The notes: a model not told the origin generated them from the sequence alone. A stretch of 64,000 nt of DNA from Faecalicatena sp. Marseille-Q4148 (GCA_018228665.1 CP073692.1:1686046-1750045); one strand, 5' to 3'; positions 45,677 through 54,730 are shown, numbered from the stretch's first letter. Made by a program: numbers and translations.

Positions 45677-45724
45677 TTATACCATATCCAGTGAGGAGTT
45701 ATTTGCTTTTGAGCAACAAAAAAT

Positions 45725-45770
45725 GCCGTATTTATGCGGCTTGCGGCGTTTCGCAAACGCCTAGTATTTT
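45725..45770 (+). terminator. two hairpins and T-rich tail immediately upstream of the hydrogenase maturation operon
   Basis: GCCGTA/TGCGGC (45725-45740) and GGCGTTT/AAACGCC (45745-45761, 3-nt loop), then TAGTATTTTTATATTT. The tail ends only about 20 nt before the AGGAGG of the first gene, so it could act as an attenuator or end a transcript arriving from the left. Confidence 0.6.
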
Positions 45771-45793
45771 TATATTTACGAGGAGGATACCTT

Positions 45794-46063
45794 ATGGACA
45801 ACCGAATCGCTCTGATCGGAATTATCGTGGAGAGCACAGAACACATTGATGATCTGAACCGGCTTCTCAGTTCTTACGGCAAATATATCATCGGACGCAT
45901 GGGCATCCCTTACCGGGAGCGGAATATTTCCATTATCAGCATAGCGGTAGATGCACCGGGCGATATTATCAGCGCTCTGTCCGGAAAGATTGGTATGCTT
46001 TCCGGCATCAGCACTAAAACAATTTATGCAAAGACGCCCGCTGAAATAAAGGATAAAAGATAA
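45794..46063 (+). CDS. TM1266-type iron-only hydrogenase system regulator
   Basis: 89 residues: MDNRIALIGIIVESTEHIDD start, RMGIPYRERNISIISIAVDA, GDIISALSGKIGMLSGISTK. This ferredoxin-like/ACT-fold family is regularly found with hydE, hydF and hydG and is presumed to regulate or assist hydrogenase formation. ATG at 45794 has AGGAGG; the longer frame beginning at 45734 runs through the hairpins and is rejected. First gene of the operon. Confidence 0.88.
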   Translation: MDNRIALIGIIVESTEHIDDLNRLLSSYGKYIIGRMGIPYRERNISIISIAVDAPGDIISALSGKIGMLSGISTKTIYAKTPAEIKDKR

Positions 46064-46076
46064 CAGGAGATCATAT

Positions 46077-47120
46077 ATGAAAACATTGGTTGATAAGCTG
46101 CGTTTTGAACACAGCCTTACAAAATCAGAATGGATCGAACTCATTAGCAGTCAGACGCCGGAACTGTCTGAATATGTCTTTGCGCAGGCAAGAGAAGTCC
46201 GCGATGCAGTCTATGGACATGAAATCTACATCCGAGGTCTGATTGAATTTACAAATTACTGCCGAAATGACTGCTATTATTGCGGAATCCGCAAAAGCAA
46301 TCAAAACACAAATCGTTTTCGGCTCACACCGGACGAAATCCTTTCCTGCTGTCAGGTCGGATACGACCTCGGTTTTCGTACCTTTGTGCTGCAGGGCGGA
46401 GAGGACGGTTACTTTACCGATGAACGTCTGATCGCGCTCATTCGCCAGATAAAAAAGGATTTTCCGGCTTGTGCTGTTACTCTGTCTGCCGGCGAGAAAT
46501 CCCATGACAGTTATCAGGCGCTCTTTGAGGCAGGCGCTGACAGATATCTGCTGCGCCATGAAACTGCCAGCATCTCACATTATCAGAAGCTTCACCCCGC
46601 TTCTCTTTCAGCTTCACACCGTCAGAAATGTCTGTATGATCTGAAAGAGATCGGTTATCAGACCGGTGCAGGCATGATGATCGGCTCTCCATACCAGACA
46701 GCAGAACATCTGGCAGAAGATATGCTCTTTTTAAAAGATCTAATGCCGCACATGATCGGCATTGGCCCATTTATCCCTCATCACGATACCCCGTTTGCCA
46801 AAGAAGCTTCCGGTACGATCGAACAGACATTATTCATACTCGGTCTTGTACGGCTTATGATCCCGGAAGTGCTTCTTCCGGCTACTACAGCACTCAGCGC
46901 CATCCGCCCGGACGGAAGAGAACTCGGCATTCTCGCCGGAGCGAATGTAATTATGCCTAACCTGTCACCGTCCAACACAAGAAAACACTATCATTTGTAT
47001 GATAATAAACCTTTCAGTGGATTAGAAGCAGCAGAGCATCTTGCAGAACTTCGAATACGCATGAAAGAAATGGGCTATACTGTCGTCACTGCCCGCGGCG
47101 ACTCAAAAGTAATATCATAA
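46077..47120 (+). CDS. hydE: [FeFe]-hydrogenase H-cluster radical SAM maturase HydE
   Basis: 347 residues. Radical-SAM motif in NYCRNDCYYCGIRKSN (CX3CX2C) near residue 60; FVLQGGEDGYFTDE carries the GGE equivalent; the barrel C-terminus includes GANVIMPNLSPSNTRKHYHL. HydE works with HydG on the 2Fe subcluster of the hydrogenase active site. It follows the TM1266-like gene by 13 nt with an AACAGGAG site. Confidence 0.95.
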   Translation: MKTLVDKLRFEHSLTKSEWIELISSQTPELSEYVFAQAREVRDAVYGHEIYIRGLIEFTNYCRNDCYYCGIRKSNQNTNRFRLTPDEILSCCQVGYDLGFRTFVLQGGEDGYFTDERLIALIRQIKKDFPACAVTLSAGEKSHDSYQALFEAGADRYLLRHETASISHYQKLHPASLSASHRQKCLYDLKEIGYQTGAGMMIGSPYQTAEHLAEDMLFLKDLMPHMIGIGPFIPHHDTPFAKEASGTIEQTLFILGLVRLMIPEVLLPATTALSAIRPDGRELGILAGANVIMPNLSPSNTRKHYHLYDNKPFSGLEAAEHLAELRIRMKEMGYTVVTARGDSKVIS

Positions 47121-47161
47121 ACGGCATCACGTTTACAAGATAAGAAAAGGAGAACAATATT

Positions 47162-48589
47162 ATGGCTATCTATGATCCAAAATCAAGAATTGCAGACGAA
47201 TTTATTAATCACGAAGAGATTCTTCAGACACTTGACTATGCTGAACAGAACAAGCACAACGAACAACTCATTTCAGAAATTATCGAAAAAGCAAAAGAGC
47301 GCAAAGGCCTCTCCCACCGGGAAGCATCTGTCCTTCTGGCATGTGATCTTCCGGAAAAGACACAGGAAATCTTCGCACTTGCAGAACAGATCAAGAAAGA
47401 TTTCTACGGAAACCGCATTGTTATGTTTGCACCGCTTTATCTTTCAAACTATTGTGTCAACGGCTGTACTTATTGCCCGTATCATTTAAAAAATAAACAT
47501 ATCGCCCGCAAAAAACTGACACAGGACGAAATACGCCGGGAAGTTATTGCACTTCAGGATATGGGACATAAACGACTTGCTCTGGAAACAGGCGAAGATC
47601 CTGTCAACAGCCCAATTGAATATGTACTGGAATCCATTAAAACAATTTACAGCATTAAGCATAAAAACGGCGCGATCCGCCGTGTCAATGTGAATATTGC
47701 TGCAACTACTGTGGAAAACTATCGCAAGTTAAAAGAAGCCGGTATCGGAACTTATATTTTATTCCAGGAGACATACCATAAAGAAAGCTACCTGGAGCTC
47801 CATCCAACCGGACCGAAACATGACTATAATTACCATACGGAGGCTATGGACCGTGCAATGGAAGGCGGTATCGACGATGTCGGCTGCGGCGTTCTCTTTG
47901 GTCTTGATAAATACCGCTATGAATTTGCCGGACTTCTGATGCATGCAGAACATCTGGAAGCTGTATGGGGCGTTGGTCCTCATACAATCAGTGTGCCGCG
48001 TCTTTGTCCTGCTGATGATATTGATGTTAATGACTTTGATAACAGTATCAGCGATGACATTTTCGAAAAAATTGTTGCCTGCATCCGTATTGCGGTTCCT
48101 TATACAGGTATGATCATTTCCACAAGAGAAAGCCAGAAGAGCCGTGAACGCGTCCTTCATCTTGGTATTTCCCAGATCAGCGGCGGTTCTAAGACAAGCG
48201 TTGGCGGCTATGCCGAACCGGAGCCGGAGGTAGAAAATTCAGCACAGTTTGATGTAAGCGATACCCGTACACTGGACGAGATTGTGAAATGGCTTATGGA
48301 TATGGGCTATCTTCCAAGTTTCTGTACTGCATGCTACCGCGCAGGCCGCACCGGAGATCGTTTCATGTCTCTTTGCAAGAGCGGTCAGATTCAGAACTGC
48401 TGTCATCCAAATGCTCTGATGACATTAAAAGAATATCTGGAAGACTATGCCGCTCCTGAGACAAAGAAAGTCGGAGAAGCACTCATTCAAAAAGAACTGG
48501 AAAACATTCCGAATGAAAAAGTAAAAGAAAGAGTTGTTCAGTATCTGAAAGAAATGGAACAGGGCGGAAAACGTGATTTTCGGTTCTAA
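47162..48589 (+). CDS. hydG: [FeFe]-hydrogenase H-cluster radical SAM maturase HydG
   Basis: 475 residues, ThiH-like tyrosine lyase producing CO and cyanide for the H-cluster. N-terminal SAM cluster NYCVNGCTYCPYHLKN; C-terminal auxiliary cluster ligands in CTACYRAGRTGDRFMSLC and NCCHPNAL. SQISGGSKTSVGGY is also characteristic. AAAAGGAG upstream; 41 nt after hydE. Confidence 0.96.
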   Translation: MAIYDPKSRIADEFINHEEILQTLDYAEQNKHNEQLISEIIEKAKERKGLSHREASVLLACDLPEKTQEIFALAEQIKKDFYGNRIVMFAPLYLSNYCVNGCTYCPYHLKNKHIARKKLTQDEIRREVIALQDMGHKRLALETGEDPVNSPIEYVLESIKTIYSIKHKNGAIRRVNVNIAATTVENYRKLKEAGIGTYILFQETYHKESYLELHPTGPKHDYNYHTEAMDRAMEGGIDDVGCGVLFGLDKYRYEFAGLLMHAEHLEAVWGVGPHTISVPRLCPADDIDVNDFDNSISDDIFEKIVACIRIAVPYTGMIISTRESQKSRERVLHLGISQISGGSKTSVGGYAEPEPEVENSAQFDVSDTRTLDEIVKWLMDMGYLPSFCTACYRAGRTGDRFMSLCKSGQIQNCCHPNALMTLKEYLEDYAAPETKKVGEALIQKELENIPNEKVKERVVQYLKEMEQGGKRDFRF

Positions 48590-48637
48590 TTTTTCACAAT
48601 AATTTCTATGATTGATACTTTGAAAGGACTGAGACTT

Positions 48638-49825
48638 ATGAGTTTGAACAATACACCTGCCGCCGACCGCATCCATATCGGAATCTTTGGGCGACGCAAT
48701 GCCGGTAAATCAAGTGTGATCAATGCCATTACCGGACAGTCTCTTGCTATCGTTTCAGACATAAAGGGAACAACAACCGATCCTGTCTCGAAAGCAATGG
48801 AACTGCTCCCGCTCGGCCCGGTTGTCATCATCGATACTCCGGGGCTTGATGATATCGGAGATCTGGGCGCTCAAAGAATCCAAAAAGCATATCAGGTTCT
48901 AAATAAAACCGATATTGCCATCCTTGTAGTGGATGCCTCTGTCGGATTTACAAAAGAAGATGAAGCAATTTTAAAACGGATCCGCGATAAAAAAATTCCT
49001 TACGTTACTGTTTTAAATAAAATTGACTGGTGTGAAACACTTCCAGAAATCCAGGAGTCTTCCAATACAATCTGTGTCAGCACCATTACCGGCTACCATA
49101 TTCAGGAGTTAAAAGAAATGATTGCCGCACAGATTCCTGATAATGCATCCGACAGCTGCCTTGTGAGGGATTTGATCGCTCCTTCTGATTTTGTTATTCT
49201 TGTTGTTCCGATTGACAAAGCAGCTCCCAAAGGCCGCCTCATCCTTCCACAGCAGCAAACAATCCGGGATATCCTTGACGGTCACGGTATTTCCATTGTT
49301 GTATCTCCGGAAGAACTGCCCGGTACAATTGCATCACTTGGCAAGAAACCTGCGCTTGTCATTACTGACAGTCAGGTATTTGAAGAAGTTGCCCGGCTTA
49401 CTCCGAAAGAACTCCCATTAACTTCTTTCTCTATCTTGTTTGCCAGATATAAGGGCAGCCTGAGTCTCCTCTCAGAAGGGGCTCTTACGATCGACCAGCT
49501 AGAAGACGGGGATACTGTTCTCATCTCGGAAGGCTGTACTCATCACCGCCAGTGCGGCGACATTGGTACAGAAAAACTTCCTGCCTGGCTTCAAAAGCAT
49601 ACCGGAAAACAACTGCAGTTTGAATTTACAAGCGGAACGGAATTTCCTGAAGAACTGCAAAAATACCGTCTCATCATCCACTGCGGCGGCTGTATGCTAA
49701 ATGAACGCGAAATGAAATACCGCCTTCTCTGTGCCAAAGACCAGAACATACCTATCACCAACTATGGTATGGCAATCGCGCATATGAAAGGAATCTTAAA
49801 AAGAAGTATGGAAATCTTCTCATAA
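48638..49825 (+). CDS. hydF: [FeFe]-hydrogenase maturation GTPase HydF
   Basis: About 395 residues: Era-like GTPase (P-loop FGRRNAGKSSVINAI, switch II DTPGLDDIGDL, NKID motif LNKIDW), a dimerisation domain, and the C-terminal 4Fe-4S ligands EGCTHH and HCGGCMLNE. HydF is the scaffold that delivers the 2Fe cluster to the hydrogenase. The ATG at 48638 has AAAGGA in front; the ATG at 48608 has none. The hydrogenase structural gene itself is not in the window. Confidence 0.95.
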   Translation: MSLNNTPAADRIHIGIFGRRNAGKSSVINAITGQSLAIVSDIKGTTTDPVSKAMELLPLGPVVIIDTPGLDDIGDLGAQRIQKAYQVLNKTDIAILVVDASVGFTKEDEAILKRIRDKKIPYVTVLNKIDWCETLPEIQESSNTICVSTITGYHIQELKEMIAAQIPDNASDSCLVRDLIAPSDFVILVVPIDKAAPKGRLILPQQQTIRDILDGHGISIVVSPEELPGTIASLGKKPALVITDSQVFEEVARLTPKELPLTSFSILFARYKGSLSLLSEGALTIDQLEDGDTVLISEGCTHHRQCGDIGTEKLPAWLQKHTGKQLQFEFTSGTEFPEELQKYRLIIHCGGCMLNEREMKYRLLCAKDQNIPITNYGMAIAHMKGILKRSMEIFS

Positions 49826-49831
49826 AAGTAT

Positions 49832-49874
49832 GAGCCTCTGCTGCCGCGGCATCATCCGCTGGCAACAGAGGCTC
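49832..49874. terminator. terminator of the hyd operon
   Basis: GAGCCTCTG (49832-49840) pairs with CAGAGGCTC (49866-49874), extended by a partly paired inner arm; plus-strand tail GTTTTATTTTT. It also separates the convergent dehydrogenase gene. Confidence 0.8.
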
Positions 49875-49889
49875 GTTTTATTTTTGGTT

Positions 49890-50978
49890 CTATTTCGTTT
49901 TTACATATTCATTGATTGGCCGGAGCATATACTCATTATACGGGAACTTATCTGTCGTTACATATCCTGCCGGAGCATCAATTAGCTGTGCAATACGATT
50001 AACCAGAGTTGCACATGTAAGCTCTACCGTGGCCGGTCTATTTACAATACTTGTTGTTTCCGGTTCTCCATACAGTGTCCACTCATTTTTATCAAATTCT
50101 TCCGGAGCAAATACTTTTCCTACGCACTCAGTTTCTAAAATAATTCCTTCTGTTGTCTCAGTTGTAACAATTGCTCTCATACCCGTTGCATTGCCAGCCT
50201 TAATAGTCATTCCGAGCGTTTCTGAATATAAATCAGTCTCCCATGTGCAAGGAACACATTTCTGTGTTTGAGAAACCACTGTCAATCCAAGCTTGCTTGC
50301 GAGCCAGCCATTCTGATTCCACATATAAGACGGAACATATTCTCCGCTTTCCACTTTCTGCTTAATCTCATCGGAAGTCCAGTGATTACATGTCCCAATC
50401 TCTGTCTCAAATCTATCTAGTGGAAGGCCTGCTCCATGTCCCTCTGCAAGTGCGATTCCATAATCTTCCACATTATACCAGCTGCTGCCGACAATTTTTT
50501 TCACTTCAAAAGAAGAACCCATTAAGTTGGTTACCATAGTACCCCAGAACAGATCACAATAACCTACGCCAGTCAGTGTACATCCGCCTTCTTTTGCCAA
50601 TGCATCCAGTTTAGCTGTCAGTGCAGGAGAAGAATTCCATGGATACAATGCCTCTTCACAGGTAGTAATTGCATTTACCCCATGTTTTGCACAGATTGTA
50701 AAAATATCCTCCAGCTCGGCAACTGTACTTCTTGTCGCAATGATACACACATCCGGCTTCAATTCTCCGATCATTCTGTCCGCTTCTTCTACGGCAGATA
50801 CTTTCACACCAACTTCCGGGTAACCATTTCCAATAATCTCACTAACATCTTTTCCAACAATAGCCGGATTCACATCAAACGCTGCAAGAAGATCACATCC
50901 TTTTGCGATTGCATACCTCATTAACCAACGGCTCATTCTTCCACATCCATATTGTACATACTTAACTTTTCGATCCAT
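49890..50978 (-). CDS. 2,4-diaminopentanoate dehydrogenase-like / DapB-like NAD(P)-dependent oxidoreductase
   Basis: 362 residues. Rossmann start VKYVQYGCGRMSRWLMRYAI with GxGxxxR-like signature, LAAFDVNPAIVGKDVSEIIG, CIIATRSTVAELEDIF and NAITTCEEALYPW, as in the dihydrodipicolinate-reductase-related amino acid dehydrogenases such as Ord of ornithine fermentation. It likely acts on an amino group next to a carbon chain, but no other genes of ornithine degradation are near. Expression is probably driven by the MerR regulator encoded just upstream. AGGAGG-like site ACAGGAGG... lies before the ATG (minus strand GGAGGTATT). Confidence 0.75.
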   Translation of the reverse strand: MDRKVKYVQYGCGRMSRWLMRYAIAKGCDLLAAFDVNPAIVGKDVSEIIGNGYPEVGVKVSAVEEADRMIGELKPDVCIIATRSTVAELEDIFTICAKHGVNAITTCEEALYPWNSSPALTAKLDALAKEGGCTLTGVGYCDLFWGTMVTNLMGSSFEVKKIVGSSWYNVEDYGIALAEGHGAGLPLDRFETEIGTCNHWTSDEIKQKVESGEYVPSYMWNQNGWLASKLGLTVVSQTQKCVPCTWETDLYSETLGMTIKAGNATGMRAIVTTETTEGIILETECVGKVFAPEEFDKNEWTLYGEPETTSIVNRPATVELTCATLVNRIAQLIDAPAGYVTTDKFPYNEYMLRPINEYVKTK

Positions 50979-51037
50979 ACAATACCTCCTGCATCTTCTG
51001 CTTAGAATTACTTTCAGTGCACTTTTGTTATATTCTT

Positions 51038-51068
51038 ATCATAAAGCCTATTGTATGTATAGAGTCAA
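51038..51068 (-). promoter_or_regulatory. MerR-type promoter with 19-bp spacer
   Basis: Minus strand -35 TTGACT (51063-51068) and -10 TATGAT (51038-51043) are 19 bp apart, the overlong spacing used by MerR activators. The spacer carries a dyad CTATACATACAATAG. The -35 overlaps the merR stop codon. Confidence 0.8.
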
Positions 51069-51895
51069 GATAAAGTTACCGGAATCTGCATCTTGCTGAA
51101 CATCTTCCGCTTCTCTTCTTCCATCACAGGAAAATCAATTACTACTTCACAAATATAATCTCCCGCAATTGTATAGCCGCTTTTCTTAATATGATCTAAC
51201 AGTTTTCTGGCGCAGACTGCCTCCTTTGAAAAATCATCCTCACATATGCATACATACATCCCGGCAGGGAGAATCTCGCAATGTTCTAATCGGTCATCTG
51301 CAAATAAAAACACTTCATGCGAAGAAAGATTCCCTTGTGCAATACACTGTTTTCGAATCAGCGTCCCGATATTGCAAAATAATGACAGCGGAACATCATT
51401 ATGTATCAACTGGTTTTTCATCTGTCTTAACATGTATTCATACCCAGATTCATCTTCCTGAAAAAAATCTTGTTGACAAAAACAGCTGTAAATTCTTCTT
51501 TCAGGCTGATACTCCAGAAAAATCTCTCCATTTTTAGGAAGTGCTTCGTATTTTTTATAGTTTTCTAAAACCCTTCGAAGCGTTCCCCGAATCTGCTCCA
51601 GTTCCTGCAGTCTGCTGCAAATATCTGCATACTGCACTTCTAATTTCTCTTTTACCGGTTCTGTACCTCCACAATCAAGCAGACTGCGGATCTCTTTCAA
51701 TGTAAGACCATACATCTTCATATTTTGAATCAAATCGATGCGGGCCGATTGCAAAATGTGATAATACCGATAACCTGTCTCGGGATCAACTTCCTGTGCC
51801 TTCAAAATCCCTTCTCTGTCATAGAGCCTGAGTGTCTGCTCTGAAATGTGGTTCAGTTGTGCCATTTGTCCAATCGTCAATCTCTGTAAATCCAT
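51065..51895 (-). CDS. MerR family activator with GyrI-like effector domain
   Basis: About 276 residues. N-terminal MerR HTH (LTIGQMAQLNHISEQTLRLY, DREGILKAQEVDPETGYRYY), dimer helix near residues 80-120, then a long GyrI-like/BmrR-type ligand-binding domain with SKEAVCARKLLDHIKKSGY and DYICEVVIDFPV. Proteins of this build sense amphiphilic drugs or metabolites. ATG at 51895 with AAGG is preferred to a TTG two codons upstream. It should act on the 19-bp-spacer promoter between it and the dehydrogenase gene. Confidence 0.88.
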   Translation of the reverse strand: MDLQRLTIGQMAQLNHISEQTLRLYDREGILKAQEVDPETGYRYYHILQSARIDLIQNMKMYGLTLKEIRSLLDCGGTEPVKEKLEVQYADICSRLQELEQIRGTLRRVLENYKKYEALPKNGEIFLEYQPERRIYSCFCQQDFFQEDESGYEYMLRQMKNQLIHNDVPLSLFCNIGTLIRKQCIAQGNLSSHEVFLFADDRLEHCEILPAGMYVCICEDDFSKEAVCARKLLDHIKKSGYTIAGDYICEVVIDFPVMEEEKRKMFSKMQIPVTLS

Positions 51896-51979
51896 ATGCA
51901 AACCTTATCCTTGATATAATGTTTATAGGTAACTGTATATATGGATTATACCATTGCTATATAATAAAATACACACAAA

Positions 51980-52009
51980 AACTCCCCAGAACCGAAGTTC
52001 TGAGGAGTT
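51980..52009 (-). terminator. terminator of rplM-rpsI
   Basis: 13-bp stem AACTCC.CAGAAC with one G-T pair, CGAA loop, minus-strand T-run TTTTTG; 40 nt after rpsI. Confidence 0.8.
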
Positions 52010-52048
52010 GAAAAATCTTTTTGAAATTGTACGTTCCAAAACGTATGA

Positions 52049-52441
52049 TTAACGTTTAGAGAACTGTGGTGCTCTACGAGCTGCTTTGAGACCGTATTTT
52101 TTACGTTCTTTCATACGTGGGTCACGAGTTAAGAATCCAGCTTTCTTCAGAACTGGTCTGTATTCAGCGTCTGCCTGAAGTAATGCTCTTGAAATACCAT
52201 GACGGATAGCACCAGCCTGTCCTGTGTATCCACCACCGCGTACGTTAACGATTACGTCAAATTTATCTGCTGTTTCTGTAGCAACTAATGGCTGACGAAC
52301 GATAAGTTTTAATGTCTCTAATCCTAAATATTCGTCAATGCTTCTTTTATTAATTGTGATATTTCCTGTTCCAGGTACTAAATATACTCTTGCGATTGAT
52401 TTTTTTCTTCTTCCTGTTCCGTAGAATTTTGCGTTAGCCAC
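52049..52441 (-). CDS. rpsI: 30S ribosomal protein S9
   Basis: 130 residues, ending in the conserved [20 protein letters not shown] and FSKR tail that reaches the ribosomal P site. The start [20 protein letters not shown] and [20 protein letters not shown] are universal. Downstream of rplM by 29 nt, the usual pair. Confidence 0.99.
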   Translation of the reverse strand: MANAKFYGTGRRKKSIARVYLVPGTGNITINKRSIDEYLGLETLKLIVRQPLVATETADKFDVIVNVRGGGYTGQAGAIRHGISRALLQADAEYRPVLKKAGFLTRDPRMKERKKYGLKAARRAPQFSKR

Positions 52442-52470
52442 TGTAATTTCCTCCTCTCAAACTTACCTGA

Positions 52471-52899
52471 TTAAAATGTTAAAACTTCTGGTTTCTGTGC
52501 CTGATGAGCATGCTCTGCTCCAGCGTAAACATGAAGTTTTTTGATCATTGCTCTTCCTAAAGGTCCTTTTGGGAGCATTCCTTTTACAGCAAGTTCGATA
52601 ACTTTCTCTGGTTTCTTAGCCATCATCTCTTTTAATGTAGTCTCTTTCATTCCGCCTACATACTCAGAGTGATTGTAGTAAATCTTCTGATCTAATTTCT
52701 TACCTGTTACAGCGATTTTTTCAGCGTTAACAACGATTATATAATCACCTGTATCAACGTGTGGTGTATATTCTGGTTTATTTTTTCCTCTTAAAACTTT
52801 TGCTACTTCAGAAGCAAGACGTCCTAATGTCTGGCCTTCTGCATCAACTACATACCATTTTCTTTCAATTTTGTCTGGATTAGCCATGTAAGTTTTCAT
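52471..52899 (-). CDS. rplM: 50S ribosomal protein L13
   Basis: 142 residues: [40 protein letters not shown] and [16 protein letters not shown] [20 protein letters not shown]. First gene of rplM-rpsI, with AGGAGG before the ATG. Confidence 0.99.
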   Translation of the reverse strand: MKTYMANPDKIERKWYVVDAEGQTLGRLASEVAKVLRGKNKPEYTPHVDTGDYIIVVNAEKIAVTGKKLDQKIYYNHSEYVGGMKETTLKEMMAKKPEKVIELAVKGMLPKGPLGRAMIKKLHVYAGAEHAHQAQKPEVLTF

Positions 52900-52919
52900 T
52901 GGTTGACCTCCTGATATTA

Positions 52920-53009
52920 ATTATCTACTTTTACTATTATAAATGTGATTTATTATGAAAGCAGCTTACTCCGGGGCTTTGGTGTAAACCGTTTCTTCTC
53001 ATGTCATAC
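52920..53009 (-). promoter_or_regulatory. structured leader of rplM, candidate L13 autoregulatory element
   Basis: A 6-bp stem (minus strand GTTTAC 52984-52989 with GTAAGC 52964-52969) encloses CCAAAGCCCCGGA. The position, about 60 nt before rplM, matches that of L13 leader motifs in other Firmicutes; the family match is from memory and should be tested. Confidence 0.45.
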
Positions 53010-53015
53010 TTCCTT

Positions 53016-53044
53016 AGTATATTATCTTTCTCTATTTATGTCAA
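53016..53044 (-). promoter_or_regulatory. promoter of rplM-rpsI
   Basis: Minus strand -35 TTGACA (53039-53044), 17-bp spacer, -10 TATACT (53016-53021). Confidence 0.85.
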
Positions 53045-53077
53045 CCATTTTCTTGATTTTTACCCACTAAAATTCTA

Positions 53078-53230
53078 CTAAATTTTTCTCTGAAAACTCC
53101 TGAAAACTAGGCAATAAATCCCACCTCTCGTTCTTTTTATTTCGGTATCTGACATAGATGTTAAAAGCTCCACAGCTTCATCTACTATCGTATGGCGCAG
53201 GGTATCAGGTTTTATGGTGGTATCTTCCAA
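53078..53230 (-). CDS. possible 50-residue ORF or gene remnant
   Basis: A minus-strand frame from a TTG at 53230 (AAAAGG nine bases upstream) reads EDTTIKPDTLRHTIVDEAVE onward and ends near FRSFQRKI. The same frame is open a little further upstream without an ATG. It overlaps the region in front of the rplM promoter and the GH13 promoter. No family recognised; it may be the remains of a lost gene. Confidence 0.25.
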   Translation of the reverse strand: MEDTTIKPDTLRHTIVDEAVELLTSMSDTEIKRTRGGIYCLVFRSFQRKI

Positions 53231-53261
53231 AATTTCCCGCCTTTTCTCTCCCTTCTCATGT

Positions 53262-53296
53262 TATAATACTGATATGCGGCATAAACGACCGCATAT
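53262..53296 (+). promoter_or_regulatory. GH13 gene promoter with operator-like inverted repeat
   Basis: -10 TATAAT at 53262-53267 (weak -35). ATATGCGG (53272-53279) and CCGCATAT (53289-53296) are a perfect 8-bp inverted repeat with a 9-bp centre lying just past the -10, around the expected transcription start; a repressor site or leader hairpin. Confidence 0.6.
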
Positions 53297-53350
53297 TTCC
53301 CATGATTTTGGAAACAACATCAAAATACTATCTTTAAAGGAGAACCAATT

Positions 53351-54658
53351 ATGTGGGCTTATCATAGTATCTTTTATCAAATTTATCCAATCGGATTTTG
53401 CGGCGCACCAACTTCCAACGACGGGATTACTGTACCGCGCATAAAAAAACTTGGCGACTGGACCGATTACCTTGAATCTCTCGGCGTCAATGCCGTCCTT
53501 TTGAATCCCGTATTTGAATCGGATCATCACGGATACGACACAAGAGATTTCCTGAAAATAGACTGTCGTCTCGGTACAAACGATGATTTCCGAAATGTCT
53601 GTGAAACACTTCACGCACATGGAATCCGAATCGTTCTGGATGGCGTTTTTAACCACGTGGGACGAGGCTTCTGGGCATTTCAGGACGTACTGGAAAAGAA
53701 ATGGGACTCTCCGTACAAAGACTGGTTTTATATCCATTTTGACGGTAACAGCTGTTACAATGATGGTTTCTGGTACGAGGGCTGGGAAGGACATTTTGAA
53801 CTGATCAAGCTTAATCTACAGAACCCTGCCGTTACAGATTATCTATTAGACTGTGTTAAAAACTGGGTAGAAATGTTCGACATTGATGGTCTGCGCCTGG
53901 ATGTCGCTTATAGCCTTGATCGAAATTTTATGAAACGTCTCTGTTCTTTTACAAAAGAATTAAAACCAGATTTTGCTCTTATCGGTGAAGTTTTATTTGG
54001 AGATTATAATCTGATTGTCAATGATGAAATGCTCCATAGCTGTACCAATTATGAATGTTATAAAGGACTGTACTCTAGCTTTAATGATATGAATCTCTTC
54101 GAAATCGCCCATTCTTTAAACCGCCAGTTCGGCCCGGAGCAATGGTGTATTTACCGCGGCAAACATTTAATGACTTTTGCAGATAACCATGATGTAACAA
54201 GACTTGCCAGCATTTTGAAGAATCCGGCACATTTGCCGCTTGTCTATGGCATACTCTTCGGAATGCCGGGAATTCCATGTATTTATTATGGAAGCGAATG
54301 GGGTGAAGAAGGCACAAAAGCGCCTGACAATGATTTCGCCCTCCGCCCTTGTTTTGAAGCACCAAAGCCAAATTCACTGACAGAATTTCTGAAGAATCTG
54401 ATTCATATTCGTCAAGACAGTGATGCTCTCTGCAACGGTTCCTATCGAAATATTATCATCCAGAATCATCAGCTCATCTTCGAGCGAACGACAGATCACG
54501 AACGCATTTTCGTAGCTTTGAATGCTTCTGAAACTCCTTTTACGGCATACCATCAGGAGCTAAACGGCACTGTAGTAGATCTGATTACAGATAAAGAAAT
54601 AGCAATGAATGGAAGTCTGGAACTTCCTGGATATTCCGTGCAGTATTTAAAATTTTAG
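53351..54658 (+). CDS. alpha-amylase family (GH13) glycosidase, cytoplasmic
   Basis: 435 residues. GH13 conserved regions: DGVFNHVG (region I, near 98), GLRLDVAY with nucleophile Asp184, LIGEVLFG with acid Glu213, and TFADNHDVTR with Asp281. No signal peptide and no starch-binding domain, so it probably cleaves imported maltodextrins or similar alpha-glucans (neopullulanase/maltodextrinase-like or a relative). RBS AAGGAG. Monocistronic, with an inverted repeat at its promoter and a strong terminator. Confidence 0.9.
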   Translation: MWAYHSIFYQIYPIGFCGAPTSNDGITVPRIKKLGDWTDYLESLGVNAVLLNPVFESDHHGYDTRDFLKIDCRLGTNDDFRNVCETLHAHGIRIVLDGVFNHVGRGFWAFQDVLEKKWDSPYKDWFYIHFDGNSCYNDGFWYEGWEGHFELIKLNLQNPAVTDYLLDCVKNWVEMFDIDGLRLDVAYSLDRNFMKRLCSFTKELKPDFALIGEVLFGDYNLIVNDEMLHSCTNYECYKGLYSSFNDMNLFEIAHSLNRQFGPEQWCIYRGKHLMTFADNHDVTRLASILKNPAHLPLVYGILFGMPGIPCIYYGSEWGEEGTKAPDNDFALRPCFEAPKPNSLTEFLKNLIHIRQDSDALCNGSYRNIIIQNHQLIFERTTDHERIFVALNASETPFTAYHQELNGTVVDLITDKEIAMNGSLELPGYSVQYLKF

Positions 54659-54665
54659 AAAAAAG

Positions 54666-54707
54666 CTGCTGCAAAATGTTTTTTCAAGTTCTCATTTTGC
54701 AGCAGCC
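54666..54707. terminator. bidirectional terminator after the GH13 gene
   Basis: GCTGCTGCAAAATG (54666-54679) and its exact complement (54694-54707) form a 14-bp stem between convergent genes. Confidence 0.85.
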
Positions 54708-54730
54708 TTTATGGTCTTTTCTATGTATTC

